Positions 14,636 through 24,364 of a DNA stretch of 24,503 nucleotides are shown piece by piece; position 1 is the stretch's first letter, and each line of letters opens with the position of its first letter. The notes under the pieces were generated by a model. The model saw nothing but the letters and a program-made list of their open reading frames with translations. It had not been told where the DNA came from and ran no database searches. The DNA is from Candidatus Cloacimonadota bacterium (GTDB lineage Bacteria > Cloacimonadota > Cloacimonadia > Cloacimonadales > TCS61), in assembly GCA_030445745.1 (NCBI GenBank), contig JASUTE010000024.1, positions 1 to 24,503 on the forward strand. Direction: 5' to 3'. The translations under genes and the position numbers were made by a program.

Positions 14636-17600
14636 ATGATTATTGATTCTCGCTATAAAGTATTAGAAGAATTAGGAAGCGGTATTTGGTCTACCACTTA
14701 CAAAGTGAATGACCTACGAACAGGGAAAGTTTATGCTTTAAAGCTATTTCAAAATATCGAATCGGCCGAGTTGTACGAGAAATTTTCTGCTGAAGATATG
14801 CATCATATTACTAAAATACAACATCCTAACCTACTGCACGTACTCGATTTTGGTAATTTTGGCACTCATATATACTATATAAGCGATTTTTATGAAGGAT
14901 ACTCATTTAGCGATTTTAAAGTACGCTCTTCCAATATGGAGTTGCTGTACGACATAGTAGTGCAAATATGCTATGCTTTAAATGCTTTACATAGCCAGAA
15001 TATCGTGCATAAAGGGCTAAGGCCGTCCAGCGTACTTTACAAAACTTTCAACAATAAAACTGAAGTGAAAGTAGCCGATTTTGGTTTTACCAGAGTGGAT
15101 TTTGCTGTTAGCCAGCAGAATTTAAGTAAAACTCTACCCTATATTGCACCTGAAATTTATATGGGGGAAAAGCCAAAACTACAAAGTGATTTTTATTCTT
15201 TGGGTGTTATTTTGTACAAATTAACCACCGGTAGTTTGCCCTATAGTATCGACCAAATTTCCGATTTTATGGCTGGTAAAGAGATCAACCTATTTCCCAA
15301 ATTCCCGCGTGAATTAAACAAAGCAGTGCCTTTCGGGCTGGAAAGATTGATTTTAAAATTGCTGGAGAGAAATCCAGAAGATCGCTTTACAGATGTAAGT
15401 GGCATTATAGCTTTTATTAACCAGATCCAGCTGAAGAAATATCCCTTCTCGCGCAGGTGGTCGATAGTTCACAATATCGAGTTTAGCGATTATTTGGTGC
15501 GTGAAGATTATTCCCATAGAATTTTAGATTATGTGCCACTGGTAGAAAATGGAAATGGAAAATTAATTTCATTGATAGCCGGAAAAGGATTGGGAAAAAA
15601 CAACGTGCTTACTCTTTTTAAATATCATCTACTAACGGATAAATATTTTATTTTCGATTATGTGTGTAGTCCGAAGCATAAAGATCCATTTTTTGCACTT
15701 ATCAAAGAGTTTTATCATTATGCAGAAAACACCGACCAGTTAAGTTCAGATCTTAGTAATATTTCCGAGAAACTAAAAAAATATCTGTTTGAATCGGAAG
15801 AGGTGGCTACATATATGGAGGAAACAGAGGAAGATCTTTCGCGTGATTTCGAAACTACAGCGAATTTTGTTTTCCATCTATCGCAAGCAAAACCAATTAT
15901 TTTTATAATTAGAAGTGCACAATACTTAGCCCAAGAGGTTATAGAATTTCTCAATTATATTTCGCAAGAACTTTTAAAAAAGCGGATTTTGATAATTTTG
16001 GGTATAGAAGACCCTCGCAAGCTGGAAGGATTAATTCATCCGGTTCAAATCAAAATAGAACCATTGAATTTGGAACAGACGCAAAACTATGTAGAGCGAT
16101 TGGTACATCAGAAAGTGCCGCACGAATTTGTAAAACAACTATGGCAGCGTTGCTATGGGAATCCTTTCTTTATAGAAAAATTTCTAATAGAGTTGACTGA
16201 AAAAAAAGTGATTTGGAACGACAACCACTACAATTTCGAGATTGATTTGGGAGAGTTTGATCTGCCAGAAGAGGTAGTACATTCCATTTACGATCGTATG
16301 AGCCATCTGCAAAAGAAAACCTACCAGGGTTTACAAAAAATGGCAGCTGTATTTACTCCTTTTTCCAAAGAACTATTACGTTACATATTGGATATAACCG
16401 ATAAAGAAGCCTTCTTCCTAATAAACGACGGCTTAAACAACGAGATTATAAAACTTGATGCCGAGTATTATAAATTCACTTTCAAAGAGGCTAAAGAAAG
16501 AATGTGGCTAGAGATTTCTGAAGAGGATAGAAAGCTGGTTAGTAGAAGGGTTTTGAGTTACTTCGATGATAAAACAATCACACGTCTGGATTTTTTAAAG
16601 GGAATAATAAAGCATGCTAATTTTATTCAAGATTTTGTTGCTCTTAGGAAGTATACACTGAAACTTTCCGATTATTATGCAGATAGAAAAGAACATGAAG
16701 CCAGTTTCGAGCAGCTCTGTATAGCTGTAGAAATAGATTTTGCCAAAGAGGGTGAAGTAGCTGCAAAATATATTCATCGTGATCTGCTACAACTTATTCA
16801 AAAATCGGAGTGGACAACTCCCAATCGCATTCCCGAAGAGTTGAAAAATTTCATTGTCCGGATGCCAGATATTGCAGAAAAACATCTACTCATCGGGATT
16901 TTTTATATGGAATTGGAAAAATTTCAACTTGCTGTAAAAAGATTACAAAAGGCATATAAAGTAGCTATTACTGGATTTTTCAAAATTCTATCGTTAATTA
17001 AATTGGCGCGTACATATTATTTTCTTAACAACTATGACAAGATGGATGAATGTTTGCAAGAACTTGAGAAATACACAATTACGCCCAACTTGGAGATACA
17101 GACTGTGGGAGTGCGTGCCTTGTATTTGGGAGCTCAAAATCGACCTGATGATGCTATCAAATTGATAGAAAACTACCTACCCAAAATTCAGGCTCAAAAC
17201 AACGATTATTTCTTCATCAAACTGGGAGAATTACATAATATTTTAGCACTTATGTACCATAAACAGAGAATGCTAAATGAAGCTAATGAGAATTTTCTGA
17301 CTGCTTGCAATATTTGGGAAAACCAGCATTATACCAAAAAATTGGGTACAATTTATAATAATATCGGCGATGTTGCCTTGATGCGCGGAGATACCAAGAC
17401 AGCTTTTAAGTATTTCGACAAAGCTCTGCAGCTGGTTCGGAAGAATAATATTAGATCGGGCATAGTACAAAGTCTTTTGAATCTTGGGGAAGCATACGTG
17501 AAACTGGGGGAATTCCAAAAAGCTGAATCATATCTGTTCCAAGCTTTAGAAGTATGCAAAACATTAGAAAATAAACCTTTTTACGAATCAATAATAAATA

Positions 17601-20074
17601 ACTTGGCTATTGCTAAGAGCCGTATAAAAAATTTGGCATACTACCTAAATTTCATAAAAAAACATGCTCCAGAGGTTGTGAAAGGACGTGTAGAAACTAT
17701 AAATCCGCTGGTAAAAACCTATTTCTACTACCTTATAAATATAGGAAATTATGCTAAATTGGAAAAACTTCTGCAACAGGGCAAACAGGTTATATTAGAT
17801 AAAAAGGAAGATGAGTTCTTTTTCCAAATGAAAGGCTATTTACTTTTGAACAAAGGGGAATATAAAGAAGCATCACAGATTTTAGAGAGAGCTTTTCAAT
17901 ATTCGCAGCGCAACCAGAGTGAATATGCCCAAGTTATAAATTATATCCGCTTACTGGAAAGCTATTTTGGCATGCACAGTACCGAAAATGCTATAGAAAT
18001 TTATCAGAAAGCTGAAAAATTATCTTCCCAAAACAACTTTTACTATTGGCGCAAAGTGCTGCGGTTGCGCAAGGTTAAGATAGATCTGCTGGATCCTGAT
18101 ATTAGCCTGCGTAAACTGGTGCGCGACCTTTTGGATATGCTGAATATAGTAAAAAAACGCGAATTATATTTTCTGGAACTGGATATCTATGAACTGCTGA
18201 TGCAAATTTATGGTAAATTGAATGTGAAGCGTAAAGCACGGTTCTTTTTTAAAAAATATAAAAAGAAAGTGGAAGAAGTAACCGAAGGTCTGCCTCAGCA
18301 TGATAAAGATATGTTTTTCCGAAAAACAAATTACCATTTGCCCACCTATAAAGATTTCCAAACAATAACTATTGCCAATCGCTTTAAAGAGGATTTGGAA
18401 AAATGGCAGGAAGAGATCTACGATGTCTTAAAAATAAAAGAGATTAGCCGTATAAAGTTTTTCATTAATCGTAAGATAAGATCTCTATTTTCACCTTACT
18501 TTTATGCCATTATTCTTAAAGATGAAATTTATCATAAACAGAAACCTTTTATTGCCTATAATGTGAAGCAAGATACACTTTTCCAGGAAAAATTTTATGC
18601 TAACATTATGAGCAGTTTGGAAAAAAACGAAGTGATTTCACGCAAAATTAGCAGATCACATGTGCTATTTGCTCCATTACGCATCAAAACTACTCAGGTG
18701 GGTTGTTTAATTTTGGCCGATCGGGGCGAGCTGGAATTCCAAGAAGATGAAAAGAATATGATAAAAATTTTGCGCTTGCACCTTACTTCTCTGTTGCTGC
18801 GGATAGATGAATTTACCTCTCTGAATCGACGTATGCAGCTTATGAACAAACTTATTGGCATAAATGAAAAATTCTTTTCTATTTTGGATATTTCCAAGTT
18901 AGAACAGGAAATTGTGTTGTTTGCCTTAGATTTTATCGATGCTAACCGGGGATTTTTGATAAAAAAGGATGAATTTGAAAATTACCGTTTCGCTGTAGCT
19001 TTAGATGAGGCTAAAAATATTTTGAATAACTATACTTACATCAGTAAATCACTGGTAAGTGAAGTACAGAAAGAGAAACAGCCTGTGTTTATCCAAAATG
19101 CTAGCCAAGATGAACTCTTTGAAGGATTTTTAGATATTGAAAAAAAGCAATTGTCGGTTTATTGTGCCCCTATTATCGTTGACGGTAATATTTATGGATT
19201 TTTGTATTTAGATAATTACGGCAACCATGAAGAACTTCTAAACATAAATTCAGAATTTATGCGACTTTTATTAATTCAAATTTCAGTAGCAATAAAAAAT
19301 GCCAATCAATATGAAGCACTACGTCGTAAAAATATGGAGATAAACTCTTTGAATAACCTAAAAACCGAATTCATCAACATAGTTTCCCATGAACTAAAAA
19401 CTCCGTTAGTATCACTGTTAGGTTATATAAAACGACTGCAAAAGAACCCTGAAGACCAAGAGCAAGTTATCGATACTATAGAAGAAGATGTAATGCGTCT
19501 GCACGATACTACTCAGAATATTATCGATTACAATAAATATCGTATGACCTCACAGCTCAGATTGACTCCGGTGAATATTAGCGATCTTCTTAGAACAGTG
19601 ATTGATGATTTGAAAGATAAAAGCGCTTACCGCCATATGCGTTACAAATTGGAAGTAGACGAACAGTTGCCCCCGGTTAACTTGAACTGGCAAGCTTTTG
19701 AACTGTTGGTGCGTAACCTGATAGACAATTCAATTCGCTTTACTAACGATTTTGGTACCATCACTGTGGGAGCGCGACGTTCTGCTTTCCAAAAAGAGAA
19801 AGTAAATAACAAAGAATCTCTGGTAGTTTATGTAGAAGACAATGGTATTGGTATTCCTGAAGGTGAATTAAAAAATGTCTTTCAGAAATTCTACGAGCTC
19901 AGCGATATTTATTCCCATAGTTCAGGAAAATATGAATACCGTTCCAGTGGTTTAGGACTGGGGCTTTCCACCTGCGAAATCATTGCCGAGTTGCACCATG
20001 GAAAAATTTGGATAAACAGTAAGGAAGATGAGGGCACAACCGTTTTTGTAGCCGTACCTTTGGAAGAGGATTAA
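14636..20074 (+). CDS. Giant multidomain sensor: Ser/Thr kinase-like, AAA-like, TPR, two GAF-like domains, histidine kinase
   Basis: This 1812-residue protein has no signal peptide or membrane segment. Residues 5-270 have a Ser/Thr-kinase fold with K36 (YALK), DFG (148-150) and APE. The catalytic loop reads HKGLRPSS (125-132) where active kinases have HRDLKPEN, so the catalytic Asp and the metal-binding Asn are gone. Residues about 290-600 resemble an AAA_16/STAND module (GNPFF at 508-512). Its Walker A is AGKGLGKN (315-322), with Asn for Ser/Thr, and its Walker B position reads FIIRSAQ (423-429), without the acids. TPR-like repeats follow (about 740-1120), then two GAF-like domains (about 1260-1390 and 1405-1555). 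The C-terminal histidine kinase looks complete: H1585 in SHELKTP, N1698, D1735 in EDNGIGI and GLGLGLS (1772-1778). The order matches known hybrid Ser/Thr-His kinases of cyanobacteria and other bacteria. AGAGG precedes the ATG. No receiver domain or response regulator gene is present. The TPR gene starts 4 bases after its stop. Confidence 0.93.
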   Translation: MIIDSRYKVLEELGSGIWSTTYKVNDLRTGKVYALKLFQNIESAELYEKFSAEDMHHITKIQHPNLLHVLDFGNFGTHIYYISDFYEGYSFSDFKVRSSNMELLYDIVVQICYALNALHSQNIVHKGLRPSSVLYKTFNNKTEVKVADFGFTRVDFAVSQQNLSKTLPYIAPEIYMGEKPKLQSDFYSLGVILYKLTTGSLPYSIDQISDFMAGKEINLFPKFPRELNKAVPFGLERLILKLLERNPEDRFTDVSGIIAFINQIQLKKYPFSRRWSIVHNIEFSDYLVREDYSHRILDYVPLVENGNGKLISLIAGKGLGKNNVLTLFKYHLLTDKYFIFDYVCSPKHKDPFFALIKEFYHYAENTDQLSSDLSNISEKLKKYLFESEEVATYMEETEEDLSRDFETTANFVFHLSQAKPIIFIIRSAQYLAQEVIEFLNYISQELLKKRILIILGIEDPRKLEGLIHPVQIKIEPLNLEQTQNYVERLVHQKVPHEFVKQLWQRCYGNPFFIEKFLIELTEKKVIWNDNHYNFEIDLGEFDLPEEVVHSIYDRMSHLQKKTYQGLQKMAAVFTPFSKELLRYILDITDKEAFFLINDGLNNEIIKLDAEYYKFTFKEAKERMWLEISEEDRKLVSRRVLSYFDDKTITRLDFLKGIIKHANFIQDFVALRKYTLKLSDYYADRKEHEASFEQLCIAVEIDFAKEGEVAAKYIHRDLLQLIQKSEWTTPNRIPEELKNFIVRMPDIAEKHLLIGIFYMELEKFQLAVKRLQKAYKVAITGFFKILSLIKLARTYYFLNNYDKMDECLQELEKYTITPNLEIQTVGVRALYLGAQNRPDDAIKLIENYLPKIQAQNNDYFFIKLGELHNILALMYHKQRMLNEANENFLTACNIWENQHYTKKLGTIYNNIGDVALMRGDTKTAFKYFDKALQLVRKNNIRSGIVQSLLNLGEAYVKLGEFQKAESYLFQALEVCKTLENKPFYESIINNLAIAKSRIKNLAYYLNFIKKHAPEVVKGRVETINPLVKTYFYYLINIGNYAKLEKLLQQGKQVILDKKEDEFFFQMKGYLLLNKGEYKEASQILERAFQYSQRNQSEYAQVINYIRLLESYFGMHSTENAIEIYQKAEKLSSQNNFYYWRKVLRLRKVKIDLLDPDISLRKLVRDLLDMLNIVKKRELYFLELDIYELLMQIYGKLNVKRKARFFFKKYKKKVEEVTEGLPQHDKDMFFRKTNYHLPTYKDFQTITIANRFKEDLEKWQEEIYDVLKIKEISRIKFFINRKIRSLFSPYFYAIILKDEIYHKQKPFIAYNVKQDTLFQEKFYANIMSSLEKNEVISRKISRSHVLFAPLRIKTTQVGCLILADRGELEFQEDEKNMIKILRLHLTSLLLRIDEFTSLNRRMQLMNKLIGINEKFFSILDISKLEQEIVLFALDFIDANRGFLIKKDEFENYRFAVALDEAKNILNNYTYISKSLVSEVQKEKQPVFIQNASQDELFEGFLDIEKKQLSVYCAPIIVDGNIYGFLYLDNYGNHEELLNINSEFMRLLLIQISVAIKNANQYEALRRKNMEINSLNNLKTEFINIVSHELKTPLVSLLGYIKRLQKNPEDQEQVIDTIEEDVMRLHDTTQNIIDYNKYRMTSQLRLTPVNISDLLRTVIDDLKDKSAYRHMRYKLEVDEQLPPVNLNWQAFELLVRNLIDNSIRFTNDFGTITVGARRSAFQKEKVNNKESLVVYVEDNGIGIPEGELKNVFQKFYELSDIYSHSSGKYEYRSSGLGLGLSTCEIIAELHHGKIWINSKEDEGTTVFVAVPLEED

Positions 20075-20078
20075 GCTT

Positions 20079-22907
20079 ATGAAAAAATTAATGTTATTGG
20101 CAATTTGCTTCTCTTTTATAGCTATTGCTGCTTCAGAAACCGAAGATCTGAAATTCATAATTGGGCTGTATTCCGATAATAATTTGGATATCGCTCAAAC
20201 CGAGATCGTGAAATTCCAGAAAAAATATCCAACCAGTGATTTTGCCAAGGAAGTAGATTATCTACAGGCCTCTATTTTTCTAAAAAAACAAAATTATCAA
20301 CGGGCTTATGAGTTATTTGCAGAGTTAGTTAAAGCAAATACCCAACCAGAGCTTACAGCTAAAATAGTTTTCGGTTTAGCTCAAAGCGAATTTTTTTTGG
20401 GAAAAACAGAGGCAGCAAAAAAAAATTTCGAATTTTACACCAATAATTTTGCCAACTTTTCCAATTTTGCAGAAGCCAACTACTTTTTGGCAAAATTGAA
20501 TGAACAGAAACCAGCAACAGCGCTTAAATATTTGCAAATTGCTTTGAAAAATGAACAAAAAAGTAAATACTACCGTTTGAAAATGAAACTGCATCTAGCG
20601 CTGGCAGAAACTGTTCAAGCTGAACAAACCTTGCAGGAAATTTTACACAACTATGAAGATGAAATTCGTGATTTAGCGCTGGTAGAGTTTTTAGACTACC
20701 AATTGGTTCAGAAAAACTATCTGAAAATTTTGGATTATCAGACTTATAGTTTAGCTACCAAATCGCAATATTATACCGATTTCAACGAAATAACTGGCAT
20801 TGCGCTTTACTATTTGGAAAAGTATTCGCAAGCTGAGCAGTATTTGCAAAAAGCTGCCAGCCCCAAAGCCAGCTACTACTTAGCGTTGTGTTATCTGAAA
20901 ACAGATCAAAAAAGCCAGGCAGAAACGCTTCTGGCCGATTTACGCAATAGTGGCAACGAGGAAATTGCTGCCAATAGTTTTTTCTACTATGCAAACCTAC
21001 AGCCCCTGCAGCAGCAGAGCGAGCTTTGGCAAAAATTCATCCAGCAATACCCAAACCATGATTTTATTGGTGCTGCTATGTATCAGTATGGCTTGGTTTT
21101 ATATAAGTTGGAAGATTACGAGAGCGCTGCTTCCTATTTGCAAAAAGCTTTGGAAATTCAAGAAAATTCAGATATTCGCAGATTGCATAAACAAAATTAT
21201 CGTGAAAAAGCTGAATTTTTACTAGCTGACTGCCGCTTTAACCTGCAAGAATACGAAAAGGCAGCAGCAGCTTGGCAGCAGTTTAGGCAAACATATCCCA
21301 ATTCCCCAATGATGGCCGAAGTTCTGTTTAAACTGGGCAAAATCTATTTTGTGCAAAACCAGATGCAGAAAGCCCAACAACTTTTCCAACTTTTAATAAA
21401 TTATCAATCGGAAAAAGTGGGGCAGGGTTATTATTATTTGGGTGAAATTGCCTATCAGAACCAGAATTACAACTCAGCTAAACAGTATTTTGAACAAGCA
21501 TTGCTGCACGAGGCCGATAAAAATGCGATTTGGTTGCGCATAGCCGCTATTCACTTCCAACAACAAAACTATGCCAAAGCCTTGTATAGCTTGAATAACG
21601 TGGCAGAAAACTCAGATTACGAATTCGATAAACAGATGTTGCGTGGCAGTGTGTATTTTGCACTAAAAAAGTATGAACAAGCGCTATCTGCTTTTGAAGC
21701 GGCACAAGCATCATCAGATTCCCAAAAATTGTATGCTAATCAGAAAATTGCCCAAACATTGTATAGGATGAAGAAATTTGAAGCAGCTGCTGAAATATAT
21801 AGCGAGTTAGCTCAAAACAGTCCAGATTTCCTTTATGAAGCAGCAGTAGCTGCCTTCAGTGCTGAAAACTACAATCAAGCAATTGTGCTCTATCAAGATT
21901 ATTTGCAGAAATTCCCAGAAGCAGAAAAAACCAAAGCCGCAGAATTGGGAATTGCCGACAGCTATTACAATTTAGGCAAGTTTCAAGAAGCTGTTCATAG
22001 TTATAGGAATTTGGTTTCAGCGGATTTACCGGAAGCTATTTTGCAGAATGTATTAGATGGCCTGCAGTGGGCTTGTCAGCAAACCGAAACTTACGATTTT
22101 ACCACGATTTTACAACAGCTTAGCAAGCAGCAACCGCAACTGGAACAGAAACTTTTGCTGCGTAAATTGAATTTTGAGTTTGAAAACCAAGATTGGGCAG
22201 CCGTGGTGCAAACTTCGGAAAAAATGGAAGAACCTAGCTTGGAAGTTTTGTCCAAGAAAGCTGCTAGTTTGGCAAAATTGAATAAAATTGAAGCAGCAGA
22301 GCAAATCTATGAAAACTTAGCACAGGAAAAATCTACACCAGAGGTTTTGCAAAACTGGGCAGAGCTGAAATTGCAGTTAGATCAACCTTCAAAAGCAATT
22401 GAATTATACCGTCGCGCCAGCCTGCATAGCAACGATGTAAGTTTGTGGCTACAGCTTTTGCAGTTGGAAGCGCAGCACGATTCCCAATATTTTTTAAACG
22501 ATTTTGCCAAATTTACCGAATTTGCTGGCGATATAGCTTTGCAAAAGGCCAAGTTGGTACGGGCTAGGTGGGAAATTTTAAATAAAAAAGAGCGGAAAAC
22601 AGATTTAACAAAACTGGCGGAGAGCAAAGATAAACAGGTGCGCGCTGAAGCGCGTTATTTAAAAGGATTGGAGCTTTTCCAACAACAAAAATATCAAGAA
22701 GCAATTCCCGAATTGCTGCGTATTCGCTATCTCTTTCCAAATATAAATCAGGTGCGCGTAGATGCTGAAACTTTGGCTTGCCAGGCTTATTTTAAGTTAG
22801 GAAAGTTGAAAGAAGCGCGGCAGACTTTTGATATGATTAAAGACGATTTGGATGGGCAGACCAGAGAAGAGCTGACCAAAATGCTTAATGAAGGCGGGCA
22901 AGAGTGA
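20079..22907 (+). CDS. Exported TPR-repeat protein (about 940 residues)
   Basis: This 942-residue protein has a signal peptide (MKKLMLLAICFSFIAIAAS, cleavage near 18-19). Most of the rest is tetratricopeptide-like repeats with recurring A/Y-rich pairs such as YYLGEIAYQNQNYNSAKQYF, KALSAF-like and YYNLGKFQEA patterns. Such solenoids bind other proteins; relatives include periplasmic YbgF/BamD-like and gliding- or secretion-related TPR proteins, but no specific function can be given. It is very rich in Gln, Ala and Tyr. Its ribosome site (GAGG) lies in the end of the sensor-kinase gene, 4 bases separate the two, and its stop overlaps the start of the barrel protein gene (TGATG). Periplasmic location is predicted. 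A scaffold linking the barrel protein to other partners is a plausible inference. Confidence 0.85.
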   Translation: MKKLMLLAICFSFIAIAASETEDLKFIIGLYSDNNLDIAQTEIVKFQKKYPTSDFAKEVDYLQASIFLKKQNYQRAYELFAELVKANTQPELTAKIVFGLAQSEFFLGKTEAAKKNFEFYTNNFANFSNFAEANYFLAKLNEQKPATALKYLQIALKNEQKSKYYRLKMKLHLALAETVQAEQTLQEILHNYEDEIRDLALVEFLDYQLVQKNYLKILDYQTYSLATKSQYYTDFNEITGIALYYLEKYSQAEQYLQKAASPKASYYLALCYLKTDQKSQAETLLADLRNSGNEEIAANSFFYYANLQPLQQQSELWQKFIQQYPNHDFIGAAMYQYGLVLYKLEDYESAASYLQKALEIQENSDIRRLHKQNYREKAEFLLADCRFNLQEYEKAAAAWQQFRQTYPNSPMMAEVLFKLGKIYFVQNQMQKAQQLFQLLINYQSEKVGQGYYYLGEIAYQNQNYNSAKQYFEQALLHEADKNAIWLRIAAIHFQQQNYAKALYSLNNVAENSDYEFDKQMLRGSVYFALKKYEQALSAFEAAQASSDSQKLYANQKIAQTLYRMKKFEAAAEIYSELAQNSPDFLYEAAVAAFSAENYNQAIVLYQDYLQKFPEAEKTKAAELGIADSYYNLGKFQEAVHSYRNLVSADLPEAILQNVLDGLQWACQQTETYDFTTILQQLSKQQPQLEQKLLLRKLNFEFENQDWAAVVQTSEKMEEPSLEVLSKKAASLAKLNKIEAAEQIYENLAQEKSTPEVLQNWAELKLQLDQPSKAIELYRRASLHSNDVSLWLQLLQLEAQHDSQYFLNDFAKFTEFAGDIALQKAKLVRARWEILNKKERKTDLTKLAESKDKQVRAEARYLKGLELFQQQKYQEAIPELLRIRYLFPNINQVRVDAETLACQAYFKLGKLKEARQTFDMIKDDLDGQTREELTKMLNEGGQE

Positions 22908-24307
22908 TGAAAAAACTGATCCCGTTGCTGTTTTTATTGGTTTGTGGGAAAATAAGTGCCCAAGAAGAACTTCTGCAATTCCAAGATGTGGTGATAGAAG
23001 GCGAAGGTGCTATGCAAGATAGTTTGCAGCTTTTCAGCAAAATGCAGGCCAGCTCTAAGCCAGATTCTATGAGTTTTTTTAGATTCGAGCCCTATCCCGC
23101 AGCTCAGAAATTTAGCCTACCTGCTTGGGAAATTACAAATGACCGCTTTTATTCTAGCTGGCAAGTTAGCAGCTCTGTTTCGGCGCAAGCAAAAGTGGGC
23201 TGGCAGTTTGCTAAAAACTTTTATACTACTGCCCAAGCTGTTTTACAAGATCTTCCCACTGCTTGGAAAAACGAGCATTTCCAAGCTAGCCTGAACTATA
23301 CAAGAAATACAAATTGGCTCAGTGCAGATTATTCTGGGTTTCATTCCCAAAATAGGCTTTACGATACCGATATTAACAGATTCCAACTTGGCATAAACAA
23401 AAAGTGGCAAAATTTCGAACTTTTCGGGCAGGGTGGCTGGCAGCAGTTGCAGCAAGCTAACTACGATGATAAGCAGTTTCCCCTAAAAGCCAGCGCCCAA
23501 TTCCAGGCAGATAAATTTGATACCAAAATAAACTTCTACCACCTGTTGGGCGAGAGCAATGTAAGCTTTAAATTGCTGCGCCGCCATACCTTGTGGCTAG
23601 ATGAACTGGGTTTGTGGAGCGCTTATGATGGAGATGAATATTATTTTTCTGCAGTTGTGAGTAAAAATTTACAGCTTTCTAGGCAGTGGCAGCTTTTTCT
23701 GCAAAATAACCCGCGATTTATTGAGAAAACCATCTCGCAACTGTGGCAGCAAAATTATTTCTTCGATTTGGATGTACAAATGCCACAGACTAAAATACCG
23801 GTCAACTTAGCTACTGGAGTGCAGCTAAATGCGCAAATTCCCTGGAAAATAGAATACAATTTGCTTAAATACGAGGATAAATTTGTGTTTCGTGAAAATG
23901 GTATTGGCTACTACCAGTTACAGCAAACCAATTTGTGGCAGCAAAAGTTCAAGACCGAGCTTTTTTACCAAATAGATGGTTTAGAGATACTCCCGCAATT
24001 TATTTACAACCAATATTCGCAAGATATGGCCTATTTGCCTAAAGTACAGGCAAAGCTTAAGGTTGCCTACAAACAACCTAGCTGGCAACTGCAGGCCAGG
24101 TTGCAAATAAATCGCGATAGGCAAGATGAAACTGGTGCCGATCTGCCAGATATACATCTGCTGGAAATTAGCGGCAGCTTGCAGCTTTCGCCCAATATTG
24201 CGCTTACCGCCACAGCTAATAACTTGCTGGATGAAGACACCAGCTTTTATTCACTGCTACCACAACAAGAATGCCAAATCTGGCTGGGAGTGCAGATAAC
24301 AGATTAG
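22907..24307 (+). CDS. Predicted outer-membrane beta-barrel protein
   Basis: This 466-residue exported protein starts with the signal peptide MKKLIPLLFLLVCGKISA|Q, followed by FQDVVIEGEG. From about residue 75 on it is built of alternating polar/hydrophobic strands rich in Trp, Gln, Tyr and Phe. The C-terminus (LTATANNLLDEDTSFY and QIWLGVQI) resembles the last strands of TonB-dependent receptors. It is shorter than such receptors and no plug domain is seen, so it is best called a TonB-receptor-like barrel without plug; the family is not recognised. The ATG at 22907 shares one base with the TPR stop (TGATG); a GTG three bases earlier is possible. It is the last gene of the operon, and no clear terminator is seen in the 57 bases after it. 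Confidence 0.75.
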   Translation: MKKLIPLLFLLVCGKISAQEELLQFQDVVIEGEGAMQDSLQLFSKMQASSKPDSMSFFRFEPYPAAQKFSLPAWEITNDRFYSSWQVSSSVSAQAKVGWQFAKNFYTTAQAVLQDLPTAWKNEHFQASLNYTRNTNWLSADYSGFHSQNRLYDTDINRFQLGINKKWQNFELFGQGGWQQLQQANYDDKQFPLKASAQFQADKFDTKINFYHLLGESNVSFKLLRRHTLWLDELGLWSAYDGDEYYFSAVVSKNLQLSRQWQLFLQNNPRFIEKTISQLWQQNYFFDLDVQMPQTKIPVNLATGVQLNAQIPWKIEYNLLKYEDKFVFRENGIGYYQLQQTNLWQQKFKTELFYQIDGLEILPQFIYNQYSQDMAYLPKVQAKLKVAYKQPSWQLQARLQINRDRQDETGADLPDIHLLEISGSLQLSPNIALTATANNLLDEDTSFYSLLPQQECQIWLGVQITD

Positions 24308-24364
24308 GGTGGGGTTGAAAGTAAATTGATTTAGCAGATTTTAATATTAGAAAATAAGTAAATT

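Noticed and set aside
20950-21225. 91-codon + strand frame inside the TPR gene
   Set aside because: It is a shifted-frame shadow; the main frame is uninterrupted for 942 codons with clear repeats.
20079-22907. DNA-level tandem repeats in the TPR gene
   Set aside because: The repetition is at the level of the protein motif; no exact nucleotide repeats of useful length are apparent by eye.
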